Part shown: piece after piece, positions 28,310 through 37,300 of the stretch
Position numbering within the stretch: position 1 is the stretch's first letter
How the letters are laid out: each line of letters starts with the position of its first letter
Assembly: GCA_017643025.1 (NCBI GenBank)
Contig: JAEPOG010000005.1
Coordinates: forward strand, 522,317-586,316
Reading direction: 5' to 3'
Origin: Rhizobiaceae bacterium
GTDB taxonomy: Bacteria > Pseudomonadota > Alphaproteobacteria > Rhizobiales > Rhizobiaceae
DNA length: 64,000 nt
Position numbers and translations under genes: made by a program
The notes under the pieces: generated by a model
Told to the model about the DNA's origin: nothing
The model's database searches: none
What the model saw: the letters and a program-made list of their open reading frames with translations, nothing else

Positions 28310-28870
28310 ATGTTCAAACGGTTGCTCGGCATTGGATCAAATCCGAACGAATTGATCGTCGATGCCTTGTACGAACAAATCGTGGCGGCCGCGCGGCAGC
28401 CGGCGCCCTACGCGGACTGGGCTGTGCCTGATACGCCGCTGGGCAGGTTCGAGCTGCTGTCGCTTGTGATGATCCTCGTCCTTCGCCGCTTGAAGGGCGA
28501 ACCGGGGGCTGCCTCCGACGTCGCGCAGGACCTTGTAGACACGTTTTTCAGGGACATGGACCATTCGATCCGCGAACTCGGCGTCGGCGACGTTGGCGTA
28601 CCGAAACGGATGAAGAAGCTGTCGCGAATGTTCTACGGCCGTGCCCAATCCTACGGGTCGGCGCTCGACGCGCGTGATGAGGGTGCGCTGAAGGCCGCGC
28701 TTTCACGAAACGTCCAGCCAGCCGCGAAGGAGTGGCCGCAGGCGGGTGAGCTTGCGCGCTACGCACAGCTGGCAGCGGACGCACTTGCCGGTCAGGAGAC
28801 CGCCGATATCGTCGCGGGGCGAATTTCGTTCCCGGCGACCGGCGCCGCCGCAACGGGTGAGGCGGCATGA
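28310..28870 (+). CDS. Ubiquinol-cytochrome c chaperone (CBP3) family protein
   Basis: A 186-residue protein of the CBP3 family, in mitochondria an assembly factor of the cytochrome bc1 complex. Signatures: VDALYEQIVAAARQPAPYADW near residue 15, DTPLGRFELLSLVMILVLRRL, VAQDLVDTFFRDMDHSIREL and GVGDVGVPKRMKKLSRMFYGR. The start ATG 28310 gives the conserved MFKRL beginning. Its end overlaps the DUF177 gene by ATGA, the standard rhizobial pair. Confidence 0.88.
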   Translation: MFKRLLGIGSNPNELIVDALYEQIVAAARQPAPYADWAVPDTPLGRFELLSLVMILVLRRLKGEPGAASDVAQDLVDTFFRDMDHSIRELGVGDVGVPKRMKKLSRMFYGRAQSYGSALDARDEGALKAALSRNVQPAAKEWPQAGELARYAQLAADALAGQETADIVAGRISFPATGAAATGEAA

Positions 28871-29418
28871 TGGCTGCTGGATCAAGCCCGGTTTCGCTCA
28901 AGGTCGACGTATCACGCCTGCCTGCAAAGGGGGTGACGGTCAAGCTGGAAGCAGATGCCGATCAACGCGCCGCGCTTTGCGCCGAACACGGTCTGGAGGC
29001 CGTCGACGCCTTTTCGTTCGAGCTGCTTGTTGCGCCCTGGAAGCGCGACGGCGCACGGGTAACCGGCAAGGTCATCGCAAAAATCACCCAAGCCTGTGTT
29101 GTCACCCTCGATCCTGTCGAATCGATGATCGACGAGGATGTCTCGGCTGTCTTCGTACCGGAGGATTCGCGCTTGGCGCCGGTTTTTGCACCGGACGGGG
29201 AATTGCACCTCGATGCGGAAGGCGAAGACACCCCGGAAACATTTTCGGGGAATCGCATCGACGCCGGCGCACTCGCCGAGGAGTATTTCGCACTCGCTAT
29301 CGATCCCTATCCGCGCCGCGAGGGCGTGGAACTGCCCGATGCAGCCTCCGACCAGGAGTTGGGGAAAAGTCCCGAGCCACCATTCGCCAAGCTGCGTTCG
29401 CTTGTGCGCAAGCCCTGA
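28867..29418 (+). CDS. DUF177 (YceD) family protein
   Basis: A 183-residue protein of the DUF177/YceD family, associated with 23S rRNA and ribosome assembly and usually encoded near rpmF or plsX-fabH. Seen: RVTGKVIAKITQACVVTLDP (with the conserved Cys), then an acidic tail ending in the characteristic SPEPPFAKLRSLVRKP-like C-terminus. Translationally coupled to the CBP3-type gene; plsX follows after 108 bases. Confidence 0.88.
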   Translation: MMAAGSSPVSLKVDVSRLPAKGVTVKLEADADQRAALCAEHGLEAVDAFSFELLVAPWKRDGARVTGKVIAKITQACVVTLDPVESMIDEDVSAVFVPEDSRLAPVFAPDGELHLDAEGEDTPETFSGNRIDAGALAEEYFALAIDPYPRREGVELPDAASDQELGKSPEPPFAKLRSLVRKP

Positions 29419-29526
29419 AATACCTCTTTCGGAGGCCGAATTGAGGTTGTGCGACGGACCAAAACCGCTATTTTCGCCGCACTTTGACCCACGCCCCCTC
29501 CGAGGGACCGACGGGAACAGTGTCGC

Positions 29527-30594
29527 TTGATACGCATATCCATTGACGCCATGGGTGGAGATCACGGGCCGGCAGTCGTGCTGCCGGCACTGCTGGCGGT
29601 GATCGAGCGCAGGCCCGATGTCCGATTCCTCCTGTTCGGCCGCGCCGAGGAGGTTGAGCCTGTTCTCAAGGGCCTGCCGCGGCTGGCGGGCCTGAGCGAG
29701 TTCCATCACTGCGACGTATCGGTGCGCATGGACGACAAGCCCAGCCAGGCGCTTCGCCAGGGCCGCTGGAAGTCGTCCATGTGGCGCGCCATCGAAGCAG
29801 TGAAGAACGGCGACGCCGACGTCTGCATTTCGGCCGGCAACACCGGCGCGCTGATGGCCATGTCGAAATTCTGCCTGCGCCCGATGGCCAATATCGAGCG
29901 GCCGGCGATCGCCGCGCTCTGGCCGACGCTTCGCTCCGAATGTGTCGTATTGGACGTGGGCGCGAACATCGGCGCGGACGCCGGGCAACTCGTCGGCTAC
30001 GCCATCCTAGGCGCCGCCATGGCGCATTCGATCTTCCAGCTCGATCGTCCCGCTGTCGGCCTGCTCAATGTCGGCGTCGAGGAGATCAAGGGGCAGGAGG
30101 ACGTGAAAGAAGCGGGACGCATGCTGCGCGAGGCGCAGCTGCCATCGATGGACTATCGCGGCTTCGTCGAAGGCGACGATATCGCAAAGGGCACCGTCGA
30201 TGTAGTGGTCACAGAGGGCTTTTCCGGCAACATCGCCCTCAAGACTGCCGAGGGCACGGCGCGCCAGATCGCCGAATATCTGCGCGATGCGATGAGCCGC
30301 ACGCTGCTCGCACGCATCGGCTATTTCTTTGCCCAGAACGCGTTTCGCCGCCTGCGCGAGAAGCTCGACGTCCGCAAGATCAATGGCGGTGTCTTCCTTG
30401 GCCTCAACGGCATCGTCGTCAAAAGCCACGGCGGCGCCGACCAGGAAGGTTTCGCGGCCGCCGTCGATCTCGGCTACGACATGGCGCGCCGCCGCCTGAT
30501 AGACACTATTCGCGAGCAGCTGGAGCATTTCCACGAACGCCAGCCGGTGCCGGTGGACACACTGGTGGCGAACGGCGGCACGAATGCCAGCTGA
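29527..30594 (+). CDS. plsX: Phosphate acyltransferase PlsX
   Basis: A 355-residue enzyme converting acyl-ACP to acyl-phosphate for phospholipid synthesis. Signatures: [12 protein letters not shown] at the start, [30 protein letters not shown] and [20 protein letters not shown]. The only reasonable start for the conserved N-terminus is TTG 29527; there is no in-frame ATG before DAMGG. fabH follows after 16 bases. Confidence 0.95.
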   Translation: MIRISIDAMGGDHGPAVVLPALLAVIERRPDVRFLLFGRAEEVEPVLKGLPRLAGLSEFHHCDVSVRMDDKPSQALRQGRWKSSMWRAIEAVKNGDADVCISAGNTGALMAMSKFCLRPMANIERPAIAALWPTLRSECVVLDVGANIGADAGQLVGYAILGAAMAHSIFQLDRPAVGLLNVGVEEIKGQEDVKEAGRMLREAQLPSMDYRGFVEGDDIAKGTVDVVVTEGFSGNIALKTAEGTARQIAEYLRDAMSRTLLARIGYFFAQNAFRRLREKLDVRKINGGVFLGLNGIVVKSHGGADQEGFAAAVDLGYDMARRRLIDTIREQLEHFHERQPVPVDTLVANGGTNAS

Positions 30595-30610
30595 CAAGGG
30601 AAACCACTGA

Positions 30611-31582
30611 ATGATCCGTTCCGTCGTCCGCGGCGTTGGCGCAGAGACCCCGCGCCGCATCATGCACAACAATGATTTCGTGAATCTGGTCGATACCTCC
30701 GACGAGTGGATCACGCAGCGCACGGGGATCAGGCAGCGCCACATCGCATCCGACGATGAAACGACGGCATCACTGGGCGAGGCGGCTGCACGCAAGGCGC
30801 TTTCGGCGGCGGGGATGACGCCGGATGACATCGATCTGATCGTGCTTGCGACCTCGACGCCGAACAACACCTTTCCGGCCACCGCGGTAGAGGTGCAGCA
30901 TCGGCTTGGCATGGACCACGGCTTCGCTTTCGACATGCAGGCGGTGTGCAGCGGTTTCGTCTATGCATTGACGACGGCCGACCTGCATATCCGCGGCGGT
31001 ATGGCGAAGCGTGCTCTGGTGATAGGCTCGGAAACCTTTTCGCGCATTCTCGACTGGACCGACCGCACCACCTGCGTGCTGTTCGGCGATGGCGCCGGCG
31101 CGCTGGTGCTTGAGGGCATCGAGGGCGAGACCGGCGCGGGCGCCCGCGGCATCATCGCATCGAGCCTGCGCTCCGACGGCGTTCACCGTGACAAGCTTTA
31201 TGTCGATGGCGGGCCGTCGACCACCGGCACGGTGGGCAAGTTGCGCATGGAAGGCCGTGAGGTGTTCAAGCACGCGGTGGCGATGATCACCGACGTGGTC
31301 GAGGACGTGCTTGGCCGAGCCGGCGTAACCGCCGACGACCTCGACTGGTTCGTGCCCCACCAGGCGAACAAGCGCATCATCGACGCATCCGCCCGCAAGC
31401 TGGGCATTGCGGACGAGAAGGTGGTGATCACAGTTGACCGCCATGGCAATACGTCGGCAGCGTCTGTGCCTCTGGCGCTCGACGCCGCGGTCGGCGACGG
31501 GCGGATCAAAAAGGGCGATCTGGTACTTCTTGAAGCGATGGGTGGCGGCTTTACCTGGGGAGCGGTGCTGCTGCGCTGGTAG
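30611..31582 (+). CDS. fabH: Beta-ketoacyl-ACP synthase III
   Basis: A 323-residue condensing enzyme that starts fatty acid synthesis from acetyl-CoA and malonyl-ACP. The catalytic triad is visible: Cys in [12 protein letters not shown] (about residue 113), His in [11 protein letters not shown] (about residue 250) and Asn in [16 protein letters not shown] (about residue 280). Length and spacing are canonical. Located between plsX and ihfA as in other rhizobia. Confidence 0.96.
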   Translation: MIRSVVRGVGAETPRRIMHNNDFVNLVDTSDEWITQRTGIRQRHIASDDETTASLGEAAARKALSAAGMTPDDIDLIVLATSTPNNTFPATAVEVQHRLGMDHGFAFDMQAVCSGFVYALTTADLHIRGGMAKRALVIGSETFSRILDWTDRTTCVLFGDGAGALVLEGIEGETGAGARGIIASSLRSDGVHRDKLYVDGGPSTTGTVGKLRMEGREVFKHAVAMITDVVEDVLGRAGVTADDLDWFVPHQANKRIIDASARKLGIADEKVVITVDRHGNTSAASVPLALDAAVGDGRIKKGDLVLLEAMGGGFTWGAVLLRW

Positions 31583-31731
31583 TGTTTGGTTTACCCTGCG
31601 CCCTGAAGGCTGCGCCTTAGTGCAAAGTGGATCGACTGCAGCCAGTATCGGTCCTTGACCTGCCGGGGCCAATTTCTTAACGTTTCCACATATCTATCTT
31701 TTAATCGATTTTGGAACGGTTGGACCGGCGG

Positions 31732-32064
31732 ATGGGGGGGAAGACAGTTACGCGTGCCGACCTCGCAGAGGCGGTGTACCGCAAGGTGGGCTTGTCGCGC
31801 ACCGAGTCCGCTCAACTCGTCGAAATGGTGCTTGAGGAAATCTGCAACGCCATAGTCCGGGGAGAGACGGTTAAACTGTCCTCTTTCGCGACATTTCACG
31901 TCCGCTCCAAGAACGAGCGCATCGGCCGCAACCCGAAGACCGGCGAGGAAGTGCCGATCCTTCCGCGCCGCGTCATGACCTTCAAGGCCTCCAATGTGCT
32001 GAAGAACCGAATCCTGAAGTCGCACAAGGTCGGCAAGACCAGGCCGGTCGGCTCCCGCGGATAG
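31732..32064 (+). CDS. ihfA: Integration host factor subunit alpha
   Basis: A 110-residue DNA-bending protein of the HU/IHF family that pairs with IHF-beta. Seen: [20 protein letters not shown] at the start and the DNA-inserting beta arm [20 protein letters not shown] with the intercalating proline. The start is ATG 31732 (MGGKTVTR), matching relatives; the frame also contains an upstream TTG at 31711. A basic tail [12 protein letters not shown] extends past the core. Confidence 0.94.
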   Translation: MGGKTVTRADLAEAVYRKVGLSRTESAQLVEMVLEEICNAIVRGETVKLSSFATFHVRSKNERIGRNPKTGEEVPILPRRVMTFKASNVLKNRILKSHKVGKTRPVGSRG

Positions 32065-32164
32065 GATCCGGGCGGGCGCGCCCTGGTTGCGGAATTACTT
32101 GAACTTCCTCGTACAACAGGCTGTAATTCGTAACGATTCGCAGCTGTACAGTTGAGGTGTGCCG

Positions 32165-32704
32165 ATGGACAAGAGCCCCGATGCCTTCCGCACCATCAGC
32201 GAGGTGGCCGAAGACCTGGACCTGCCGCAGCACGTGCTGCGCTTCTGGGAAACGCGCTTCACGCAGATCAAGCCGATGAAGCGGGGCGGCGGCCGCCGCT
32301 ACTACCGGCCGCAGGATGTGGAACTGATCAAGGGCATCCGTTTCATGCTCTACGACCAGGGTTACACGATCAAGGGTGTCCAGAAGCTGCTCAAGGAGAA
32401 CGGCGTCCATTTTGTCGTCGCTATAGGCGCGGGCGACCTGGCCGCGGTGGAGGCGATCGCCCAGCGCAAGCAGGCCGAGGCAGAAGCCGATCAGCCCAAG
32501 CCACGCCGCAAGGCGGACGACGAGATGCTGGTGGGCGAAGCCAAGGCGCGGCCCAGCCGCCGTTTCTTCGGAATGGGCAAGGGCGAAGAGGACGGGCCGG
32601 TGCAGCCGGATGGCGGCCGCCTGTCACGCGACAACCGGGCGCTTCTTCAGGAAGCCCTGTTCGATCTGCTGGAATGCAAGCGCCTGCTCGACCAGGTGCG
32701 CTGA
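32165..32704 (+). CDS. MerR-family transcriptional regulator
   Basis: A 179-residue regulator with an N-terminal MerR winged helix: [40 protein letters not shown] and [20 protein letters not shown]. The rest is a Lys/Arg/Asp/Glu-rich linker and a short helical end ([15 protein letters not shown]); no metal-binding cysteine pair, so it is not a classic metal sensor. ATG 32165 is favoured over GTG 32159 because GAGG is seven bases from the ATG. This unnamed regulator follows ihfA throughout Hyphomicrobiales. Confidence 0.9.
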   Translation: MDKSPDAFRTISEVAEDLDLPQHVLRFWETRFTQIKPMKRGGGRRYYRPQDVELIKGIRFMLYDQGYTIKGVQKLLKENGVHFVVAIGAGDLAAVEAIAQRKQAEAEADQPKPRRKADDEMLVGEAKARPSRRFFGMGKGEEDGPVQPDGGRLSRDNRALLQEALFDLLECKRLLDQVR

Positions 32705-32717
32705 TAGGAGGATAACG

Positions 32718-33008
32718 ATGGCTGCCTTCGTCATTGCCGATACGAAGATCGAAAACGCGGAAGCCTATGAGGACTACAAAAAGAAGGCGCGGGCGATCGC
32801 GGAATCCTATGGCGGGCGCTACCGCGCGCGCGGCGGCGAGCTCGAGGTGATCGATTCCGAGCTCTGGTCGCCGACGCGCTTGGTCATCATCGAATTTCCC
32901 GACCTCGAAAGCGCGCGGGCCTTCGCCCGCTCGCCTGAATATGCGCCGGTAGCGAAAGTCCGCCACGCCAACGCCAAGAGCACGGTCGTCATCGTCGACG
33001 GTATCTGA
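32718..33008 (+). CDS. DUF1330 family protein
   Basis: A 96-residue dimeric alpha-beta barrel protein of DUF1330: FVIADTKIENAEAYEDYKKK, GGRYRARGGELEVID, LVIIEFPDLESARAFARSPE. Function unknown. AGGAGG lies just before ATG 32718. Its last 75-90 bases are found again, degraded, at 35061-35147 on the far side of the GGDEF-EAL gene. Confidence 0.9.
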   Translation: MAAFVIADTKIENAEAYEDYKKKARAIAESYGGRYRARGGELEVIDSELWSPTRLVIIEFPDLESARAFARSPEYAPVAKVRHANAKSTVVIVDGI

Positions 33009-33094
33009 AAATGGGCTGCTTTTGAGCCGGCTTTCAAATGGTCGTGCGCTGGATGCGGAATGTTAACAGAATTGGTGGCAAATGTTCCCCATAG

Positions 33095-35056
33095 ATGCTG
33101 GGGAATGAAATGCGGTCCAAGGGAGAGACGACCAGCCCGCTGAATTTCGTATCGAAACTTCACGCGCGCGCAGCTGGCTTCTTTCGACAGGAGGACGAAG
33201 CACAAACAACGGACGGCCATGACTTCGCGTCGAGATTCGTTACTCTCCTCGCGCTGGCCGGTCTCTTCGTTCCATTCTATCTCATAGAATTCACAGTCAG
33301 TGGCCACCCGACGGCCGCCTTCGCCCTTCTTGTCACGTGCAGCATTTTCGCGGGATCGGCCCTGGTCTATAAGACGACTGGAAGGCAAGGCACTGCACGC
33401 GATTTGTTCTTGACCGGTCTGGTTGCATTCCTTGTCTGGGAAGCCGATTTCTTCGGTACGGTATATTCTCCAGGGACAGTCTGGTTCGGTGTACTGCCTG
33501 TAACGGCGATCCTGCTCGGAAGCCTGCGCGCTTCGGTAGTGTGGCTTATCATTGCGATAGCCGGTATCGCTGGAACCTACATGCTGACTTCCGAACGGGG
33601 CGCCGTGGACCTCGTAACGTCAGATCGTTACACCGTCCTCTATACCGTCAGCGCCTGCGGCATGCTGTTTGCCACGTTCCTGTTCGTGGTCATTGTCGAT
33701 TCGGGCCGGGCCGAAGCCCATTCCAGGCTGGAGCTTGCCAGTGCGATGCACCGCCGGCAGGCCGAGCGCGACGAGCTCACTGGGCTCTTCAACAGGCGGG
33801 CCCTGGAAGGCGTCCTCGACTTCGTGATGGTCAAGACCGAGCACGACGCGGCGGCAATCTTCTGCGACCTCGACGGGTTCAAGGACGTCAACGATACGTA
33901 CGGGCATCATATAGGCGATCGGCTGATACAAAAGATCGGCGCTAGCTTAAGCCGGATCTGCGAGCGTCACGCCGCCGTGCCTGCGCGACTGGGCGGGGAC
34001 GAATTCGCAATTGTTGTCCCCGGCCCCGGAGCGATGGAAAGGGCATCGGCGATCGGCAACGAGATGCTTGATCTGGTTGCCGCACCGCTCGAACTGAATG
34101 GACGCAGCGCCGTTGTGGGAATCAGCATGGGAGTTGCCATCGCAAGCAGCGGCATCGATTCCGCAGAATTGATGCGGCGCGCCGACATCGCGCTCTACGA
34201 AGCGAAGAACAGCGGGCGGATGCGCGTCTGCCATTACCGGTGCGAACTGGATTCGGCCAGGGCACGGCGCAGGTCATTGGCTCTTAAGCTGGAGAAGGCG
34301 CTAGCGGATTCTGCGATTGACGTCCATTATCAGCCCATCGTCTGCGCGAAGTCGTTCCAAGTGACCGGAGTCGAAGCGCTGGCGCGTTGGACGACCGACA
34401 CCGGCGAGGCTGTTTCGCCGGAGGAGTTCGTTCCGATTGCCGAAGAATCCGGGCTTATCGACAAGCTTGGCCTCGCAGTGTTGGAACGGGCCTGCGAAGA
34501 TGCGGCCTTTTGGCCGTCTCTGGATGTAGCGGTCAACGTGTCTCCCCTGCAGTTTCGCAGCGCGACGCTAGTCGAGGATATTTCAAGCGTGCTTACGCGG
34601 ACCGGCATGGAGCCGGGGCGACTGGAACTCGAGGTGACGGAAGGCTACCTGATTGAGCATCGCGAGCGCGCCCAGCCAATCATCGCCGCTTTGCGGGCAA
34701 AGGGAATACGCATCGCGCTGGACGATTTCGGCACCGGTTACGCAAGCATCGCATATCTGAGGCAGTATCAGTTCGATCGCCTCAAGATCGACAGGTCTCT
34801 CGCGCGGCATATCGTCGATGACGACGCATCGCGCAGTATCGTCCAGGCGATCTCCATCCTTGCAAAGAGCCTCTCTATGAAGTTGACGGGTGAGGGTGCG
34901 GAAACTGAGGAGACGGCGCGGTTGTTCTTTCTTGCAGGCTGTGACCGCCTTCAAGGCTACTGGTTCGGCAAACCGCAACCGGCTGAGCAAATAGCGCTTC
35001 TCCTCGGGTCCGATGGAGCGACTGGAACGGGGACACGCTTAGGTAGGATCAGCTGA
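33095..35056 (+). CDS. Membrane-anchored GGDEF-EAL protein (c-di-GMP turnover)
   Basis: A 653-residue protein. N-terminal half-domain with about five transmembrane helices (residues about 50-200), then a diguanylate cyclase domain with an intact GGDEF motif (ARLGGDEFAIVVPG), then a phosphodiesterase domain with the EAL motif (GVEALARW), NVSPLQFR, DDFGTGYASIAYL and the DRLKID segment. Both active sites look complete, so it could make or break cyclic di-GMP. It lies between a DUF1330 gene and a decayed copy of that gene's 3' end, suggesting insertion or duplication here. Confidence 0.92.
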   Translation: MLGNEMRSKGETTSPLNFVSKLHARAAGFFRQEDEAQTTDGHDFASRFVTLLALAGLFVPFYLIEFTVSGHPTAAFALLVTCSIFAGSALVYKTTGRQGTARDLFLTGLVAFLVWEADFFGTVYSPGTVWFGVLPVTAILLGSLRASVVWLIIAIAGIAGTYMLTSERGAVDLVTSDRYTVLYTVSACGMLFATFLFVVIVDSGRAEAHSRLELASAMHRRQAERDELTGLFNRRALEGVLDFVMVKTEHDAAAIFCDLDGFKDVNDTYGHHIGDRLIQKIGASLSRICERHAAVPARLGGDEFAIVVPGPGAMERASAIGNEMLDLVAAPLELNGRSAVVGISMGVAIASSGIDSAELMRRADIALYEAKNSGRMRVCHYRCELDSARARRRSLALKLEKALADSAIDVHYQPIVCAKSFQVTGVEALARWTTDTGEAVSPEEFVPIAEESGLIDKLGLAVLERACEDAAFWPSLDVAVNVSPLQFRSATLVEDISSVLTRTGMEPGRLELEVTEGYLIEHRERAQPIIAALRAKGIRIALDDFGTGYASIAYLRQYQFDRLKIDRSLARHIVDDDASRSIVQAISILAKSLSMKLTGEGAETEETARLFFLAGCDRLQGYWFGKPQPAEQIALLLGSDGATGTGTRLGRIS

Positions 35057-35060
35057 CCCT

Positions 35061-35147
35061 TCGCCATCTTGCGGGAATATGCGCCCAGCGGAAGGGCGTT
35101 GCTGTGTCAACGCCGCGAGCACTGTCGTCATCGTCGACGGGGTATGA
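35061..35147 (+). pseudogene. Decayed 3' end of a second DUF1330 gene
   Basis: The run from CTTCGCC at 35061 to GTATGA at 35147 aligns with 32922-33008, the 3' end of the intact DUF1330 gene. Shared blocks include GAATATGCGCC and GTCGTCATCGTCGACGG. A one-base insertion in the middle shifts the frame, while the end still reads STVVIVDG then stop. No 5' part remains; it follows the GGDEF-EAL stop by four bases. Confidence 0.75.
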
Positions 35148-35379
35148 TGGGGTTTGCCTGTCGCAGTACGCGTTCCGGGACGCGGTTGGGCAGCCAGTCG
35201 ACCTCCAGGATCATCCGCGACGACAGGGCGTATTGATTTCCGCCGGCGGTGAACGGCGCGAAATGGATTTCGCCGCGCCCGGCGGCTTCGAACGCGGCAA
35301 GTGCAGCCCGTTCGACCAGTTCGGGTTTCACCGCTCGGAAGCGGGCATCTTTCGTGAGGCGGATTGTGATTTTTCGCAT
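35128..35379 (-). CDS. Small hypothetical protein
   Basis: An 83-residue basic protein starting MRKITIRLTKDARF at ATG 35379, with a good GGGAGAAAGG ribosome site. It has no signal peptide, transmembrane span or known motif, and ends in an Arg-rich IIPRRR tail. Its last codons run antisense into the decayed DUF1330 fragment, so the 3' end may be non-native. Moderately likely to be real. Confidence 0.45.
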   Translation of the reverse strand: MRKITIRLTKDARFRAVKPELVERAALAAFEAAGRGEIHFAPFTAGGNQYALSSRMILEVDWLPNRVPERVLRQANPIIPRRR

Positions 35380-35527
35380 GACCTTTCTCCCTATGTGAAC
35401 CGCCGACGCAATTCGGGCGTCGGTCGGGCGAGACGGGAGAAACAAGAGGTCAGGTCATGCGCGGGTATCCTGTCGGATTCGGTAGACACGCATCCCGTGA
35501 AATTGCGGCGCGGCCAAGGCGGCGGCG

Positions 35528-37075
35528 CTATGCCGGCCTTTCCGCTCCGCCGGGCCGATAAAGATCCCGATACTGCGTACGCAACTCGCCCTTCAGCACT
35601 TTGCCCATTGTGTTGCGGGGCAGCGCTGGCACGAAGACAACCCGCTTGGGCAGCTTGAACGAAGCGAGATGCTCTCTGAGCTGATCGACGATGTGGCGCT
35701 CTTCAACAGTGCCCGCCGCGGCTGTGCGAACGACGACTGCAGTGACGCCTTCGCCAAAATCGGGATGCGGAACGCCGATGACCGCGCTTTCCTCGACGCC
35801 CTCAAGCGCGTCGATCGCGCTTTCTATTTCCTTCGGGTAGACGTTGAAGCCGCCGGAAATGATTAGGTCCTTGCCGCGCCCTACGAGGGTAACGCGGCCG
35901 TCCTCGTCCATCGTGCCGAGGTCGCCGGTGATGAAGAAGCCGTCTTCGCGGAACTCGCTGTGCGTCTTCTCCGGCATCTGCCAATAGCCCTTGAAGACGT
36001 TGGGGCCCTTCACCTCGATCATTCCGATCTCGTCGGCGGGCAGCAGCGCGCCGGTCTCCGGGTCGGTCACGCGCACGGCGACATCCGGGAGAGCGAACCC
36101 GACCGAACCCGGAACTCGGTCGCCGTCATAGGGGTTCGAGGTGATCATGTTGGTTTCGGTCATTCCGTAGCGCTCGAGGATCCGGTGACCCGTGCGCTCT
36201 GTCCACTGCCGGTGCGTTTCGGCCAGCAGCGGAGCCGAGCCGGATATGAAGAGGCGCATATGGGCGGTGGCGGCCCTGTCGAGCCAAGGCTCGCCGAGCA
36301 GCCGAGTGTAGAATGTGGGCACGCCCATCATCGCCGTGGCGTTCGGCAGCGCTTCACGGATCTTTTCGGTGTCGAATTTGGGCAGGAACAGCATCGTCCC
36401 GCGCGCGAACAGCATCACATTGGTGGCGACGAACAGACCGTGCGTATGGAAAATCGGCAGCGCGTGCAGCAGCACGTCGTCGCTGGTGAATTGCCAGTAG
36501 TCGACTAGCGTGAGCGCATTGGAAACGAGGTTGTCGTGGGTCAGCATGGTGCCCTTCGACCGGCCCGTCGTCCCCGACGTGTAGAGAATGGCCGCCAGCG
36601 TATCGCCGGAACACGACAGGGTCTCGAATTCCGCTGGCATGGCCGTGGCAGCCTGCAGGAAGGAACCTTCGCCATGCTCGTCAATTGTCTCGGTCGACAG
36701 GCAGCCCTCCCTCTCTCCGATGGTGCTCAGCGCTTCGTGTCGTGCAGGGGAGCAGACGATCATCGACGGCCTGGCGTCGCCGATGAAATATTCGAGCTCG
36801 CTGACCGTGTAGCCGGTGTTCAGGGGCAGAAACGCCGCGCCGGCGCGAACGCATGCAAGGTAGAGCGCCAGGGCTTCCGGCGACTTTTCCACCTGAACGG
36901 CGACCCGGTCCCCCGGCTTGACCCCTTTGGCGGCCAGCAGATTGGCGAAGCGTCCGGTCTGCTCCCGAAGGTTACCATAGGTGATGGTCGATCCGTCGGG
37001 CCGGATGATGAATGGCCGGTCCGCGTTCTCAAACGCGGGGTCGAGTAGAGAAAAGAGATTGCCGGATGCGCTCAT
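35528..37075 (-). CDS. matB: Malonyl-CoA synthetase MatB
   Basis: A 515-residue acyl-AMP-forming ligase making malonyl-CoA from malonate, CoA and ATP. It has the AMP-binding loop AAILYTSGTTGRSKGTMLTH, then ALPIFHTHGLFVATNVMLFA, MRLFISGSAPLL, ERYGMTETNM and GMIEVKGPNVFKGYWQMPEK, and the catalytic Lys near PRNTMGKVLKGEL. The overall match to rhizobial/Rhodopseudomonas MatB is close. Start ATG 37075 (MSASGNLF). Divergent from the MttB-family gene across a 225-base promoter region. Confidence 0.9.
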   Translation of the reverse strand: MSASGNLFSLLDPAFENADRPFIIRPDGSTITYGNLREQTGRFANLLAAKGVKPGDRVAVQVEKSPEALALYLACVRAGAAFLPLNTGYTVSELEYFIGDARPSMIVCSPARHEALSTIGEREGCLSTETIDEHGEGSFLQAATAMPAEFETLSCSGDTLAAILYTSGTTGRSKGTMLTHDNLVSNALTLVDYWQFTSDDVLLHALPIFHTHGLFVATNVMLFARGTMLFLPKFDTEKIREALPNATAMMGVPTFYTRLLGEPWLDRAATAHMRLFISGSAPLLAETHRQWTERTGHRILERYGMTETNMITSNPYDGDRVPGSVGFALPDVAVRVTDPETGALLPADEIGMIEVKGPNVFKGYWQMPEKTHSEFREDGFFITGDLGTMDEDGRVTLVGRGKDLIISGGFNVYPKEIESAIDALEGVEESAVIGVPHPDFGEGVTAVVVRTAAAGTVEERHIVDQLREHLASFKLPKRVVFVPALPRNTMGKVLKGELRTQYRDLYRPGGAERPA

Positions 37076-37300
37076 GTCCACAGTGTCGCCTGTGCAGTTT
37101 GCAGGACAGCATATCCTCCAGCAAGCAGCGCGCGTCCATCCCGGCAGCGATTGAAACGCGATGCGCTGGTTGCAGGGTTCCGGTCGAGATGGTGGCGAAT
37201 GGCGTCGGCCAAGAGACAACGGGGCCGGTCGGCCGGCGCTAAGGTGCCGGGCGCGTGGAGAATTGCTGCGCGCCTAAGCCCAATTGCGACGGAGACGACG

